Positions 1 to 9,443 of a DNA stretch of 64,000 nt are shown here, piece after piece. Position numbers and translations under genes: made by a program. Under the pieces are notes generated by a model. The model saw nothing but the letters and a program-made list of their open reading frames with translations, had not been told where the DNA came from and made no database searches. Source of the DNA: Mycolicibacterium sp. P9-22 (GTDB lineage: Bacteria; Actinomycetota; Actinomycetes; Mycobacteriales; Mycobacteriaceae); NCBI RefSeq assembly GCF_008329585.1, contig NZ_NPKP01000006.1, positions 335,966-399,965 on the forward strand, read 5' to 3'. Position 1 is the stretch's first letter, and each line of letters begins with the position of its first letter.

Positions 1-1127
1 ATCACTTCGCGATGCTTCCACAGCACCCCGTAATCCTCTTCATGCAGACAGACCACGTTCTCCGCCGTGTAGGGATTTGCGTCGTCGTCATGCAGTTCGG
101 CGTCGAAGTAGTAGATCTCCCCGAGACAGTCACAACCCAACGACAGCGACGCCGCCATCCGCCCCAGGTTCCACTCGCCGACATCGAAGTAATTGAGCCA
201 GTATCGGGTGGGATCTGGGTCCCCGTACGGAACCACCATTTCCGAAATGGACGCTCGATGGACCACGGGTCGAAGGTTGTCCCTGTCGCGGTAGCCGATC
301 TGGTGGAGGACGAGTCCTTCCCGAATATCGAACCCGACTCGGAACTCCCAGTTCTGCCATCGAACGAGACGACCCGACACCGTGAAGCTCGGCCCCTCAG
401 GCTGAGAAATCTCCAACGGTTTGATGTCGCTACGTGTTCGACCGTCATCGCCCCTGGTGAGGTCACCGGAGTATGGGGGAAGAGGCGCTCCGCGGTGATC
501 CAGAAGTTCGATGACTCGGTGGTTGGTGAGGTCGACAGTGACGGTGAGGCCTCCGAGTGGCCTTGACCACTGGCTGTCGGTGTCGCTTTCGCGATAGAAC
601 GTCAGTGCTTTGTAGACGCGCTTGCCGATCTCCTCGGGGGTTCCGAAGTATCCCGGCGTCATCGACGAAACCACGCACTTCGATGAATCTGCGATCCCGC
701 GTTCGGCGACCGCACGCTGCCATCCTTCATCGGACCGAACGATTTCCTCCACCGCCGCGAAATCAGAGATGAGAAACCCCACTTGAGCATACGGTTCGAT
801 GGTCGTATCGATCGTTTCCCACGAGTCGACAATTCCCCCACTTACCGAGACGACTCCACGGTGAATCAGGCCCGCCTTTACATCGGCAAGTACCACCGCC
901 AGCCGACGCTCTACCGGATCGCCGACGACAAACGAGTTCAACGTTCGTTTATCCGGCTCATGGAGTTGCAGTGTCGCAAACTGGCTGCCTTCGGTCAGAC
1001 ACCCTTCCGCGACGAGAATCTCACGGACGCGCGTCATCTCCGCGCCTGTTATCGGGTCAAGCGGGTGCGGATCGAATCGTTCTCGTACCGGTGCCTGCTG
1101 CAAAGTCTCGATCGATGACAACGCCAT
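1..1127 (-). CDS. Copper amine oxidase (primary-amine oxidase), 5' part only
   Basis: About 375 residues are visible and the frame stays open through the left edge, so the C-terminal half is outside the window. Copper/topaquinone amine oxidases oxidise primary amines to aldehydes, releasing ammonia and H2O2. Visible family signatures are MVVPYGDPDPTRYW near residues 297-310, the catalytic-base motif YFDVGE (Asp about 315), and GCDCLGEIYYFD (about 331-342) with LHEEDYGVLWKH after it. This order matches the Arthrobacter phenylethylamine oxidase core. The topaquinone tyrosine and the copper histidines would lie just beyond the edge. I chose ATG at 1127 because the ATG at 1134 is in another frame and soon meets a stop. 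The substrate (tyramine or phenylethylamine type) is inferred from the family only. Confidence 0.9.
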   Translation of the reverse strand, partial: MALSSIETLQQAPVRERFDPHPLDPITGAEMTRVREILVAEGCLTEGSQFATLQLHEPDKRTLNSFVVGDPVERRLAVVLADVKAGLIHRGVVSVSGGIVDSWETIDTTIEPYAQVGFLISDFAAVEEIVRSDEGWQRAVAERGIADSSKCVVSSMTPGYFGTPEEIGKRVYKALTFYRESDTDSQWSRPLGGLTVTVDLTNHRVIELLDHRGAPLPPYSGDLTRGDDGRTRSDIKPLEISQPEGPSFTVSGRLVRWQNWEFRVGFDIREGLVLHQIGYRDRDNLRPVVHRASISEMVVPYGDPDPTRYWLNYFDVGEWNLGRMAASLSLGCDCLGEIYYFDAELHDDDANPYTAENVVCLHEEDYGVLWKHREV

Positions 1128-1331
1128 ACCTCATTACGGTTGATAGACTGGATGTTTCGCGCAAATAACCCGCCCCACGCCAGTGAGGCACTCACGACAT
1201 GAACCGTGCCAGATACCAGCTATCACGTCGCGCGGTGTGTTTTCTTCCTTCACTATCGGACAATCGTCCGAGTCTGCATGCCACCATACGGTGGCCGACC
1301 GTGGCCGTCAATGGAATTGGACATTCTGGAG

Positions 1332-2777
1332 CTAAGCCAACGCTCGGTCACGACGAGCGTCCCTCAACAGCAGAAGGGCGCACAGGACGACCAAAGCCCC
1401 AGCACCGGTCGCGGTGTACCAAACGGCTGTGAACGCTGCTTCGGTAGGGATCTGCGTCGTCGGGTCTGCGCCGGTGGTGAGGATTCCCGTGGTCATCGAG
1501 ACTCCCAATGCGCCACCGATTGATTGGGCGATGAGGTTGATCGCTGTGGCCGGTGCGGCGTCCTCTTCTCGGACAGCCCGCAGCACGACATTGATGACGC
1601 CGACGATCGCCAATCCCATACCGAGACCGTTCACCATACTGAATACATAAACCTGCCAGGGGCTTTGATGGAAGATCACCAAAGGGAGGCTGGCGGAGAC
1701 AAGCAGTACCCCCGCGATCAAGCACAGCCACTTCGGATTGATCCATCGGTCGAGGTAGCCCGCGGCAAACGATGCAGCCGCACCGACAGCGCCGTTGACG
1801 AAGAGCAAATGGGTGGTCTGGGTGACGCCGTATCCGAACCCGTAGCCCATCGAGTCGGGCACCTCGACGAAGTAGGCCACAACGAGATTGAAACTGTAGA
1901 ACACGAACTGCGAGATGACGGCGATTGCCGTCGCGATCGCGACGGCTGGACGCATGAGAACCCTCACCGAGACCGCCGGCATGTGCCCGCGGTTCTCGAC
2001 CCTCCGCTCCAGAGGCACCCACAGCGCCAGACTGAGCACCGCAACGGCGATCAGCGTGAGGATTCCAGGCGATCGCCATCCCCAGGTCGGGGCTTCGGCG
2101 AACGCCACCAGCAGCGCCCCGGCTGCGCCACCTCCGAGAACCGCACCGGCCCAGTCGATTCGTCCCGCTGATCGACGGGTCGACTCGGGGACCATGAGTT
2201 GTACGCAGCCCAAGCCGGCGATGAGCGTGATCGCACACATCCAGAAAACCCAGTGATATGACAAGTGATCGATGATGGGACCAGCGAGCAATCCCGCCAA
2301 TGTGACGACGACGAGCAGGCTCCCTCCGATCACGCCCACGGCCACGCCACGACGTCGTTCGTCGAGATACTCTCCGATCAGCGCGTAGCTGACCGGATAT
2401 GCGCCAAATCCGATGCCGGCCAGGCACATCCCGACGATCATCGGTCCCACCGTGTGCGCCGAAGCGGTGATGCACGCCCCGGCGATCGCGATGATCATCA
2501 TGCCGCTGAGTACTCTGCGGTTGCCGAAGAGCGCGCCCATTTGCGCCGCCACCGGCAGCGCGGCCGCGGACGCGACAAGGAAGCCCGTGAGCAGCCAACC
2601 CGTGGCCGTTGGTGATGCGCCCGTCGCTCCGCCGAGAAACGGCAGCAGGCTGAACAGCAGCGAGAGCGGCTGGGCGATCGCGATGCTGGCGAAAGCCAGG
2701 CTCGCCACCATCAGCATCCAGTGACGCGCACCAGTGGGACTGGATCCGGGTCTACGTATCGCTTGCTCGGTAGTCAT
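1332..2777 (-). CDS. MFS multidrug-type efflux transporter
   Basis: An integral membrane protein of 481 residues with about 14 hydrophobic segments, as in the DHA2 (EmrB/QacA-like) branch of the major facilitator superfamily, which exports drugs or metabolites by proton antiport. A long first helix follows a short polar N-terminus (MTTEQAIRRPG). The loop with GNRR after the second helix and the glycine-rich GVIGGSLLVVV helix fit the family. The frame runs 24 codons further upstream, but the ATG at 2777 has a GAGGAGACGACATAGGA leader, a good ribosome-binding region, so I start there. It lies between the amine oxidase and a Baeyer-Villiger monooxygenase on the same strand. The substrate is unknown. 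Confidence 0.85.
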   Translation of the reverse strand: MTTEQAIRRPGSSPTGARHWMLMVASLAFASIAIAQPLSLLFSLLPFLGGATGASPTATGWLLTGFLVASAAALPVAAQMGALFGNRRVLSGMMIIAIAGACITASAHTVGPMIVGMCLAGIGFGAYPVSYALIGEYLDERRRGVAVGVIGGSLLVVVTLAGLLAGPIIDHLSYHWVFWMCAITLIAGLGCVQLMVPESTRRSAGRIDWAGAVLGGGAAGALLVAFAEAPTWGWRSPGILTLIAVAVLSLALWVPLERRVENRGHMPAVSVRVLMRPAVAIATAIAVISQFVFYSFNLVVAYFVEVPDSMGYGFGYGVTQTTHLLFVNGAVGAAASFAAGYLDRWINPKWLCLIAGVLLVSASLPLVIFHQSPWQVYVFSMVNGLGMGLAIVGVINVVLRAVREEDAAPATAINLIAQSIGGALGVSMTTGILTTGADPTTQIPTEAAFTAVWYTATGAGALVVLCALLLLRDARRDRALA

Positions 2778-2874
2778 TCCTATGTCGTCTCCTCGGTAAC
2801 CGACGCGCAGCGTTCCCTGGCGGAGCCGCGACATGTGTCGGAGACACACACCGCAGGATGCCGCCGCAATGGCA

Positions 2875-4494
2875 TCATTTCTCCATCAGTGCAAAGCCCT
2901 TGTAGCCCGATTCCGCGACTTCCTTGCAGATATCGAGATAGACCCCGAATCCGCCGATGAAAAGCATGAAAACCCGCGGTTTACCGGGGACGTTCGCCCC
3001 GAGATACCACGAGTTGGCTTCGGTGAACAGCGTCGCCTCAGCCCGGCGTGCACATTCGGCGTTCCACTCGTCGACGGCCTGCGGGGTGGCTTCGATCGCC
3101 GCACAGCCATGCTCCTCGAGATACCGGATGCTATCTGCGATCCAGTTCACGTGCGCCTCGGCGTGTAGCACCATATTGGCCAGGACCGCGGGCGCACCGG
3201 GACCGGAGACGATGAAGAGGTTGGGAAAGCCGTCCACGCCGAGCCCCAGATAGGTTCGTGGCCCGTTCTGCCAGTGTTCGTGCAGGGTTCTGCCGCCGCG
3301 TCCCACGATGTCGATCTTGCTCAGCGCGCCCGTCATCGCATCGAACCCGGTGGCAAGCACGATCGCGTCCACGTCGTAATGATCGGCGGCGGTATTGATT
3401 CCGTTCTGATCCACGGACACGATGGGCGTGCGTCGGACGCTGATCAACTCGACGTTAGGCCTGTTGAATGTCGCGAAGTAGTTGGTGTCGGTGCAGATCC
3501 GCTTCGTCCCGATCGGGTGGTCATTCGGGATGAGCAGGTCGGCGACCTCGGGATCGTCGATGAGTGCTCGGACCTTGGCTTCGTAGAACTCGCGCGCCTG
3601 CTCGTTGGCCGTGCGGTCGATCATCTGATCGGCGAACGTCTTGGAGAACAGTACGCCGCCCAGCTGCCAACGCTTCTCAAAGGCATCCCGCCGCTCTTCG
3701 GGCGTTGCCTCCATGGTGAGCTTCGGATGCGCGATGTGCGGCGAGCCGCCGCCGCTACGCCACGACAGTCGCCGGCGTTCGTCGTAATTGGCCTTGATGT
3801 CGGCGCGGTCCTCGTCGGTCAGCGGCCGGTTGCCCGCCGGCACACTGTAGTTCGGGGTACGTTGGAAAACATAGAGTTGCGAGGCCTGTTCGGCGATGAT
3901 CGGTATCGATTGAATACCGGAGGAGCCTGTCCCGATGACGGCCACCCGTCTCCCGCGGAAATCGACGCCATCATGCGGCCAGTGGGCGGTGTGATACGTG
4001 TCGCCCGCGAAGGTGTCCAGTCCGTCGAACCGCGGAGTCATGGCCGCGGACAACGGTCCGGTGGCCATCAGACAGAATCGGGCATCCACCACCGCCCCGG
4101 TATCGGTGATGACCGTCCAGCGCAACGTCTCCTCGTCGAGCACCGCAGAGCGCACCCGGGTGTCGAACTCGATGTCGCGGCGCAGATCCAGACGGTCTGC
4201 CACCCAATTCATGTACCGCAGGATTTCTGCTTGCGTGGCGTACTTCTCCGACCAGTTCCACTCCTGCTGCAACTCGTCGGAGAATGAGTAGCAGTAGTCC
4301 ACGCTTTCGACGTCGCAGCGCGCGCCGGGGTAGCGGTTGAAATACCACGTCCCACCCACCTCTGGTGCGGCCTCGAAGCAGACAGCGCTCAAGCCCTGTT
4401 CGCGCAGCTTGTGCACCGCGTAGAGACCGGCGAACCCGGCACCTACGATCACGGCGTCCACGGAACGGCCGGCTTGCACATGAGAGGTTTCCAC
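2875..4494 (-). CDS. Type I Baeyer-Villiger monooxygenase
   Basis: A flavoprotein of 539 residues that should insert oxygen next to a ketone using NADPH and O2, forming an ester or lactone. It has an N-terminal FAD Rossmann motif GAGFAG (about 18-23). EVGGTWYFNRYPGARCD, with the conserved Asp of the active site, follows. The BVMO fingerprint FAGDTYHTAHWP is at about 162-173, and a second Rossmann motif GTGSSG at about 188-193. Length and motifs fit the cyclohexanone/phenylacetone monooxygenase group. The start is GTG at 4494. It is divergent from the KshB-like reductase at 4595, and the 100-bp gap carries the shared cluster motif. A steroid ketone is a plausible substrate but not shown. Confidence 0.92.
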   Translation of the reverse strand: METSHVQAGRSVDAVIVGAGFAGLYAVHKLREQGLSAVCFEAAPEVGGTWYFNRYPGARCDVESVDYCYSFSDELQQEWNWSEKYATQAEILRYMNWVADRLDLRRDIEFDTRVRSAVLDEETLRWTVITDTGAVVDARFCLMATGPLSAAMTPRFDGLDTFAGDTYHTAHWPHDGVDFRGRRVAVIGTGSSGIQSIPIIAEQASQLYVFQRTPNYSVPAGNRPLTDEDRADIKANYDERRRLSWRSGGGSPHIAHPKLTMEATPEERRDAFEKRWQLGGVLFSKTFADQMIDRTANEQAREFYEAKVRALIDDPEVADLLIPNDHPIGTKRICTDTNYFATFNRPNVELISVRRTPIVSVDQNGINTAADHYDVDAIVLATGFDAMTGALSKIDIVGRGGRTLHEHWQNGPRTYLGLGVDGFPNLFIVSGPGAPAVLANMVLHAEAHVNWIADSIRYLEEHGCAAIEATPQAVDEWNAECARRAEATLFTEANSWYLGANVPGKPRVFMLFIGGFGVYLDICKEVAESGYKGFALMEK

Positions 4495-4538
4495 AACCGG
4501 TAAACGTAGGTGCTCGCCGCACGAATGGACGCCGAAGC

Positions 4539-4560
4539 GTCCCGTTCACCGGACGTGCCG
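4539..4560. promoter_or_regulatory. Shared cluster motif, copy A (candidate operator)
   Basis: TCCCGTTCACCGGACGTGCC lies 35-45 bp from both divergent starts (4494 and 4595). It matches copy E (23726) at most positions. The shared core is YCCGYT-S-R-CCGG-AC. No protein-binding assignment can be made from sequence alone. Confidence 0.55.
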
Positions 4561-4594
4561 ATTCGGCCCTCCCGGCCACCGGACGTCGAATGGC

Positions 4595-5671
4595 TTGTCC
4601 TCGGCTGCACCCCCAAAGATCGTCGGCGTGGAGTCGACGCCCGACAAGAACAAGCTGAGCCTGAGCGTCATCGACGTCATCGAGGAAAGTCACGATGCAC
4701 GGTCGCTCGTCTTTGCCGTGTCCGAGGAGGACCGACACCGTCTCGCTTACCGACCCGGTCAGTTCCTGACGCTGCGCGTGCCGGCCGATGAGGGCCAGTC
4801 GGTGGCGCGATGCTATTCCCTTGCGAGTTCACCGCATACCGATGCTGCCCCGAAGGTCACCATCAAGCGAGTGCCGGGCGGTTACGGCTCCAACTGGTTG
4901 TGCGACAACGTTGTTACTGGCGATGTGCTCGAAGTGCTGCCGCCGTCGGGATTGTTCACCCCCGCAGATCTGGACGCCGATCTGCTGTTGTGGGCAGGTG
5001 GCAGTGGGATAACGCCGGTCATGTCCATACTCAAATCAGCGCTGACGGTGGGCAGCGGGCAGGTCTCGCTGATTTACTGCAACCGCGACGAGCGCTCGGT
5101 GATCTTCGCCGATGAACTGCGCGAACTCGTCGCCATCTTCCCGGACAGACTGACCGTGATCCACTGGCTCGGGACGGTCCAAGGCCGGCCGCAAGAGCGA
5201 CACCTGGTGTCGCTGGCTCGCCGATTTGGCGTCGTCGAGTCCTTCGTCTGCGGACCGGCACCCTTCATGTCCGCGGTACAGGCGGCGTTGTACGCCTGTG
5301 GCGCTCCGCGCAAGGCGGTGCACCTAGAGGTATTCCGCTCGTTGTCCGGCGATCCGTTCGTCCGCGAAACCCTGTCCGATACCAGCGGTGACAACCACGA
5401 CTTCGCCTTGGCTACAGTAGATCTCGACGGCCATCAGCATTCGCTGCGTTGGCCTCGAAAGTCCACCTTGGTCGATGTGATGGTCTCGGCGGGAATCGAC
5501 GTGCCCTACTCGTGCCGCGAGGGTCAGTGCGGATCATGTGCTGCCACGGTGCTGCGCGGCGAGGTCGACATGCCCGCAAGCGACATTCTCGAACCCGAAG
5601 ATCTCGAATCAGGTTTGATCCTGGGCTGCCAAGCCACCCCTGTTTCCGACGATATTCACATCGAGTTCTGA
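4595..5671 (+). CDS. kshB: KshB-like reductase: FAD/NAD domain plus 2Fe-2S ferredoxin
   Basis: A protein of 358 residues that passes electrons from NADH through FAD and a plant-type [2Fe-2S] cluster to a Rieske oxygenase. The order is an FAD-binding barrel with RCYS (about 72-75), an NAD domain with GGSGITP (135-141) and CGPAPFM (219-225), and a C-terminal ferredoxin with Cys307, Cys312, Cys315 and Cys345. This order and length match KshB, the reductase of 3-ketosteroid 9alpha-hydroxylase. Its likely partner KshA is encoded at 27636, 22 kb away, so it may also serve other oxygenases. I chose the TTG at 4595 because the reading frame opens there and the spacing to the upstream motif matches other copies. 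GTG at 4628 is the alternative. Confidence 0.88.
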   Translation: MSSAAPPKIVGVESTPDKNKLSLSVIDVIEESHDARSLVFAVSEEDRHRLAYRPGQFLTLRVPADEGQSVARCYSLASSPHTDAAPKVTIKRVPGGYGSNWLCDNVVTGDVLEVLPPSGLFTPADLDADLLLWAGGSGITPVMSILKSALTVGSGQVSLIYCNRDERSVIFADELRELVAIFPDRLTVIHWLGTVQGRPQERHLVSLARRFGVVESFVCGPAPFMSAVQAALYACGAPRKAVHLEVFRSLSGDPFVRETLSDTSGDNHDFALATVDLDGHQHSLRWPRKSTLVDVMVSAGIDVPYSCREGQCGSCAATVLRGEVDMPASDILEPEDLESGLILGCQATPVSDDIHIEF

Positions 5672-5686
5672 GACCCGAACCGGAGA

Positions 5687-5706
5687 TTTCCGCTGACCGG
5701 GATCGG
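5687..5706 (+). promoter_or_regulatory. Shared cluster motif, copy B
   Basis: TTTCCGCTGACCGGGATCGG lies between kshB and the HsaA-like gene, about 70 bp before its ATG. It suggests a second promoter, so that 5775-9344 may be transcribed separately from kshB. Confidence 0.5.
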
Positions 5707-5774
5707 CGGCACAGCCGACCTGGATGGCGATGGACCATCGATGACAAGCCCACCAACGAAGGACGGACAGCAAC

Positions 5775-6956
5775 ATGACCGAGCGGGTTATCGACCGGAT
5801 TGCGGACATCGCCGACCAGATGCGCGAACAAGCCTCGGAGGCCGAGAAGGTCGGCCAGTTGACGGATCAGACCGTCAAGTCCATGAAGGCAGCGGGAAAC
5901 ATCCGGCTGCTTCAGCCCGCGAAGTACAACGGTCTCGAGGTGCACCCGCGCGAGTTCGCCGAGACCGTGATGGCGACGGCGGCCCTGGACCCGTCGGCTG
6001 GTTGGGTCAATGGCGTGGTGGGAGTGCACCCCTATCAAATGGCCTACGCGGACCCCCGCGTGGCCGAGGAAATATGGGCCGACGATCCGGACACGTGGAT
6101 CGCCTCACCATACGCCCCCGGGGGTGTGGCCACACCCGTCGATGGTGGCTACATCTTCAACGGACACTGGCAGTTCAGCTCGGGCACCGATCACTGCGAC
6201 TGGATCATCCTGGGTGCCGTCATCGGAGACAAAGAGGGTAATCCGGCGATGCCGCCGGTTCATCTGCACATGATCCTGCCGCGTAAAGACTACGAAATCG
6301 TCGACGACTCGTGGAATGTGGTGGGACTGCGCGGCACCGGCTCCAAGGACATCGTCATCAAGGACGCCTTCGTGCCCTCCTATCGCACGATGGATAGCAC
6401 CGAGGTGATGGACGGCACCGCTCAGCGCAAAGCCGGCATGACGCTGCCGCTCTACCTGATGCCGTGGTCGGCAATGTTCCCGCTGGGCATTTCTTCGGCC
6501 GTGATCGGTATCGCCGAGGGTGCCCTGGCCGCCCACTTGGATTACCAACGGGATCGGGTAGGCGCCAACGGAACGGCCATCAAGGATGATCCCTATGTGA
6601 TGTACGGCGTCGCCGAAGCCGCTGCCGATATCAACGCCGCGCGCCAGGAGCTGTTGGCCAATATCGATCGCGTCTACGACATGGTCGAAGCAGGCAAGGA
6701 GGTGTCCTTCGCCGATCGCGCCGCCGGGCGCCGCACCCAAGTTCGTGCGGTGTGGCGGGCGGTGAGTGCCGTCGACCAGATCTTCGCCCGATCCGGCGGT
6801 AATGCACTGCGGATGGACAAACCGCTACAACGCTACTGGCGCGACGCCCATGCGGGATTGGCGCATGCCATCCACGTTCCCGGAACCGTCTATCACGCAG
6901 CGGCCCTGAGCTCCTTGGGTGTCGACCCGCAGGGTCCGCTGCGGGTCATGATCTGA
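5775..6956 (+). CDS. HsaA-like flavin-dependent monooxygenase
   Basis: A protein of 393 residues with the acyl-CoA-dehydrogenase fold used by two-component flavin hydroxylases. HsaA hydroxylates the phenolic A ring of 3-HSA to the catechol 3,4-DHSA using reduced flavin supplied by HsaB. Supporting features are the absence of a CoA-ligand pattern, the segments ALDPSAGWVNGVVGVHP and GHWQFSSGTDHCDW, the signature VVGLRGTGSKDI, and a C-terminal helical domain ending in HAGLAHAIHVPG. The next gene is an extradiol dioxygenase, the order expected for hydroxylation followed by ring cleavage. A candidate reductase partner is at 31363. The ATG at 5775 follows AAGGACGGACA. Other phenol hydroxylases share this fold, so the exact substrate is inferred. 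Confidence 0.85.
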   Translation: MTERVIDRIADIADQMREQASEAEKVGQLTDQTVKSMKAAGNIRLLQPAKYNGLEVHPREFAETVMATAALDPSAGWVNGVVGVHPYQMAYADPRVAEEIWADDPDTWIASPYAPGGVATPVDGGYIFNGHWQFSSGTDHCDWIILGAVIGDKEGNPAMPPVHLHMILPRKDYEIVDDSWNVVGLRGTGSKDIVIKDAFVPSYRTMDSTEVMDGTAQRKAGMTLPLYLMPWSAMFPLGISSAVIGIAEGALAAHLDYQRDRVGANGTAIKDDPYVMYGVAEAAADINAARQELLANIDRVYDMVEAGKEVSFADRAAGRRTQVRAVWRAVSAVDQIFARSGGNALRMDKPLQRYWRDAHAGLAHAIHVPGTVYHAAALSSLGVDPQGPLRVMI

Positions 6957-6969
6957 CCGGAGGATACCG

Positions 6970-7878
6970 ATGACTGATTTCAGAAGTTTGGGCTATGTGA
7001 GCGTGCAGACGGCGGATATCGACCGTTGGCGCCAATTCGCCTTCCGGGTATTGGGATTCGCAGAAGGTCGCGGGCCCGACGCCTCATGCCTCTACCTTCG
7101 GATGGACGAGCGCGCCGCCCGGATCATCGTCGCGCCTGGGGATTCAGACCGCATCAACACCATCGGTTGGGAGGTTCGCGATCATGCGGCTCTCCTGCGG
7201 GTGGGCGCTGCACTGGACGCCGCCGGCGTGCCGTTCAAACAGCTGTCACTCGAGGACGCCGACATCCGGCGGGTGGAGGAGGTGATCGCTTTCGAGGATC
7301 CGGCAGGCAATTTCCTGGAGGTCTTCCACGGCCCGGTCCTGGATCACAGTCCTGTCGTCACACCGTTCGGCGCTCGATTCGTCACCGGTGCACAGGGTTT
7401 GGGGCATGTCGTGCTGCCGGCGCTGGACGTCAACGGGATGTTCGACTTCTACACCGACGTGCTGGGGTTCTTGTCCCGCGGGGCATTCCGGGTACCCGTG
7501 CCGCCCGAGTTCGGCCCGGTACGCGTGCGTTTCCTCGGGATCAACGAACGCCATCACAGCCTGGCACTGTGCCCGGCGACGACCATGCGCGACCCGGGTC
7601 TGGTGCACCTGATGGTGGAGGTCGATAGTCTCGACGCGGTGGGGCAGGCACTCGACCGGGTGAACACCGATGGATTCCAGCTTTCGTCCACCCTCGGTCG
7701 GCACACCAACGACAAGATGGTGTCCTTTTACGTCCGCGCACCAGGGGACTGGGACATAGAGTTCGGTACCGAGGGCATGCGGGTGGACGAAAACTCATAT
7801 ACGGCTGAGGAGATCACCGCCGACAGTTACTGGGGCCACCAGTGGGTCGACGACCTTCCCGCGGCGATGCGCTCGTGA
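6970..7878 (+). CDS. HsaC-like type I extradiol (meta-cleavage) dioxygenase
   Basis: A protein of 302 residues with two tandem vicinal-oxygen-chelate domains that should cleave a catechol next to its hydroxyls using Fe(II) and O2. Metal ligands fall where BphC/HsaC have them: His146 (GLGHVVL), His213 (LVHLMVEV) and Glu264 (DWDIEFGTEG). The second-shell residues His195/196 (NERHHSL), His245 and Tyr254 are also present. The gene starts 13 bp after the HsaA-like gene, with an AGGA leader, and overlaps the next gene by 4 bp. This supports a hydroxylase-dioxygenase pair. No HsaD-type meta-cleavage hydrolase follows it, unlike the cholesterol cluster. Confidence 0.9.
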   Translation: MTDFRSLGYVSVQTADIDRWRQFAFRVLGFAEGRGPDASCLYLRMDERAARIIVAPGDSDRINTIGWEVRDHAALLRVGAALDAAGVPFKQLSLEDADIRRVEEVIAFEDPAGNFLEVFHGPVLDHSPVVTPFGARFVTGAQGLGHVVLPALDVNGMFDFYTDVLGFLSRGAFRVPVPPEFGPVRVRFLGINERHHSLALCPATTMRDPGLVHLMVEVDSLDAVGQALDRVNTDGFQLSSTLGRHTNDKMVSFYVRAPGDWDIEFGTEGMRVDENSYTAEEITADSYWGHQWVDDLPAAMRS

Positions 7879-9344
7879 CGGATACGGACGATGTCAGTCC
7901 CGTCCCGGCGGCCGAAGTAGCGGCCTGGGACTACGAGTCCGACGTGGTGATCGCCGGCTACGGTGTGGCGGGTGCCGCCGCCGCGGTTGAAGCGGCCCGA
8001 ACCGGTGCCGATGTGCTGGTCCTGGAATGGACTGGATCCTGGGGTGGGGCCGCCGCCATGGCCGGTGGATTCATCTATCTCGGGGGCGGCACCGCCCTCC
8101 AGAAGGCCTGTGGTTTCGACGATTCTGTGGACAATATGGTCGCCTATCTGAATTCGGCGATGGGCCCTGGGGCTGATGAGACGCGCATCGCCGATTACTG
8201 CCAGGGCAGTGTCGCCCACTTCGACTGGCTGGTGGACTGCGGGGTTCCATTCCGCGCGGCGTTCTACTCGGAGCCCGGCTGGGAACCGATGGGCGATGAA
8301 GGTCTGATGTACAGCGGCGGCGAGAACTCGTTCCCGTTCAACACCATCGCCTCGCCGGTGCCTCGCGGGCACATCCCGCAGATGTCCGACAAGAAGCAGG
8401 GTGAGGCCAGCGCCGGCTTCATTCTGATGAAGCATCTCGTGGGGACGGCCACGGCCGCCGGCGCCCGGTCGGTCTACGACGTGCGGGTCCAGCGCCTGGT
8501 GGTGGACACGGACGGCCGCGTCGTGGGCGTCCGCGGTCGTCAGTACGGCAAGGAGGTGACCATCCGTGCCCGTCGCGGCGTGGTGCTGGCGACCGGCAGC
8601 TTCGCGTACAACGAGAAAATGGTGGCTGCCCACGCACCGAGAATCGCCGGCCGTCCTGCCGCGTCCGTGGAGCAGCACGATGGGCAGGCCGTTCGGATGG
8701 CCCAAGCGCTCGGAGCTGGATTGGCGCATATGGATGCCACCGAGGTCGCCATCTTCATCGATCCGCAGCAACTGGTACGCGGAATCCTCGTCAACGGGCG
8801 CGGCCAACGCTACGTCGCCGAGGACACCTATCCCGGCCGGATCGGCCAACTGACCCTGTACCACCAGGACAACACCGCATATCTGATCATCGACGGCGAT
8901 GCCCACGAAGAAGCCGTGAAGTCGCTCTCCCCCATGCTGATGGTGGGCCAGCCGACGTGGGTGTGCGACTCGGTTGCCGAGCTGGAACGCGAGATGGGTT
9001 TGGCACCCGACTCACTGCAGAACACCGTCGCCGCCTACAACGCGGCCGCAGAGCGGGGCGAGGATCCGCTGCTGCACAAGAAGGCAGAGTGGTTGCGTCC
9101 CATCGGCACTCCCGTCGGCGCGATCGATCTGCGGGAAAGTACCGGCGGTTTCACTCTCGGCGGTTTGACCACCAGCCTCGACGGAGAGGTTCTGCACGTT
9201 GGCGGTGCCCCGATTCCCGGACTCTTTGCGGCCGGCCGGTCGGCCGCCGGTCTGGCCGCCTGGGGGTATTCCAGCGGGATATCGCTGGGTGACGGCAGTT
9301 TCTATGGACGCCGTGCCGGACGGGCTGCTGCTGCAGCCGGCTGA
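7875..9344 (+). CDS. KstD/fumarate-reductase-family FAD dehydrogenase
   Basis: A protein of 489 residues from the GTG at 7875 that overlaps the dioxygenase stop (GTGA). The N-terminal FAD motif GYGVAGAAAA (about 28-37) is followed by a flavoprotein body of the fumarate reductase/3-ketosteroid dehydrogenase family. The C-terminal FAD-contact region LFAAGRSAAGL and SSGISLGDG is present. The GPFYA segment carrying the catalytic tyrosine of true KstD is not seen; the aligned stretch reads ESTGGFTLGGL. It therefore probably performs another desaturation or reduction in the same pathway. It is the last gene of the 5775-9344 unit. Confidence 0.85.
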   Translation: MTDTDDVSPVPAAEVAAWDYESDVVIAGYGVAGAAAAVEAARTGADVLVLEWTGSWGGAAAMAGGFIYLGGGTALQKACGFDDSVDNMVAYLNSAMGPGADETRIADYCQGSVAHFDWLVDCGVPFRAAFYSEPGWEPMGDEGLMYSGGENSFPFNTIASPVPRGHIPQMSDKKQGEASAGFILMKHLVGTATAAGARSVYDVRVQRLVVDTDGRVVGVRGRQYGKEVTIRARRGVVLATGSFAYNEKMVAAHAPRIAGRPAASVEQHDGQAVRMAQALGAGLAHMDATEVAIFIDPQQLVRGILVNGRGQRYVAEDTYPGRIGQLTLYHQDNTAYLIIDGDAHEEAVKSLSPMLMVGQPTWVCDSVAELEREMGLAPDSLQNTVAAYNAAAERGEDPLLHKKAEWLRPIGTPVGAIDLRESTGGFTLGGLTTSLDGEVLHVGGAPIPGLFAAGRSAAGLAAWGYSSGISLGDGSFYGRRAGRAAAAAG

Positions 9345-9367
9345 TCCTTTCGGCTCATCCGACATCT

Positions 9368-9420
9368 GACCTGCATCTCGTCGATGCAGGTCACATGTCG
9401 TTGCAGGTCGCTCATGTGAC
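9368..9420. promoter_or_regulatory. Nested inverted repeats before the IclR gene
   Basis: GACCTGCATC at 9368-9377 and GATGCAGGTC at 9383-9392 form a perfect 10-bp inverted repeat with a 5-bp spacer. GTCACATG at 9390-9397 and CATGTGAC at 9413-9420 form a second perfect repeat overlapping the first. TGCAGGTC recurs at 9402-9409. There is no T-run, so a regulator-binding region is likelier than a terminator for the upstream gene, though the first hairpin could do both. Confidence 0.5.
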
Positions 9421-9443
9421 AACCCACACACCGATGTGGTACA

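Noticed and set aside
3274..4287. A 337-codon plus-strand open frame inside the first BVMO gene
   Set aside because: It is antisense to intact FAD and BVMO fingerprint motifs and has no start signal.
7875..9344. Calling the FAD protein a true KstD
   Set aside because: The GPFYA-type segment with the catalytic tyrosine was not found.
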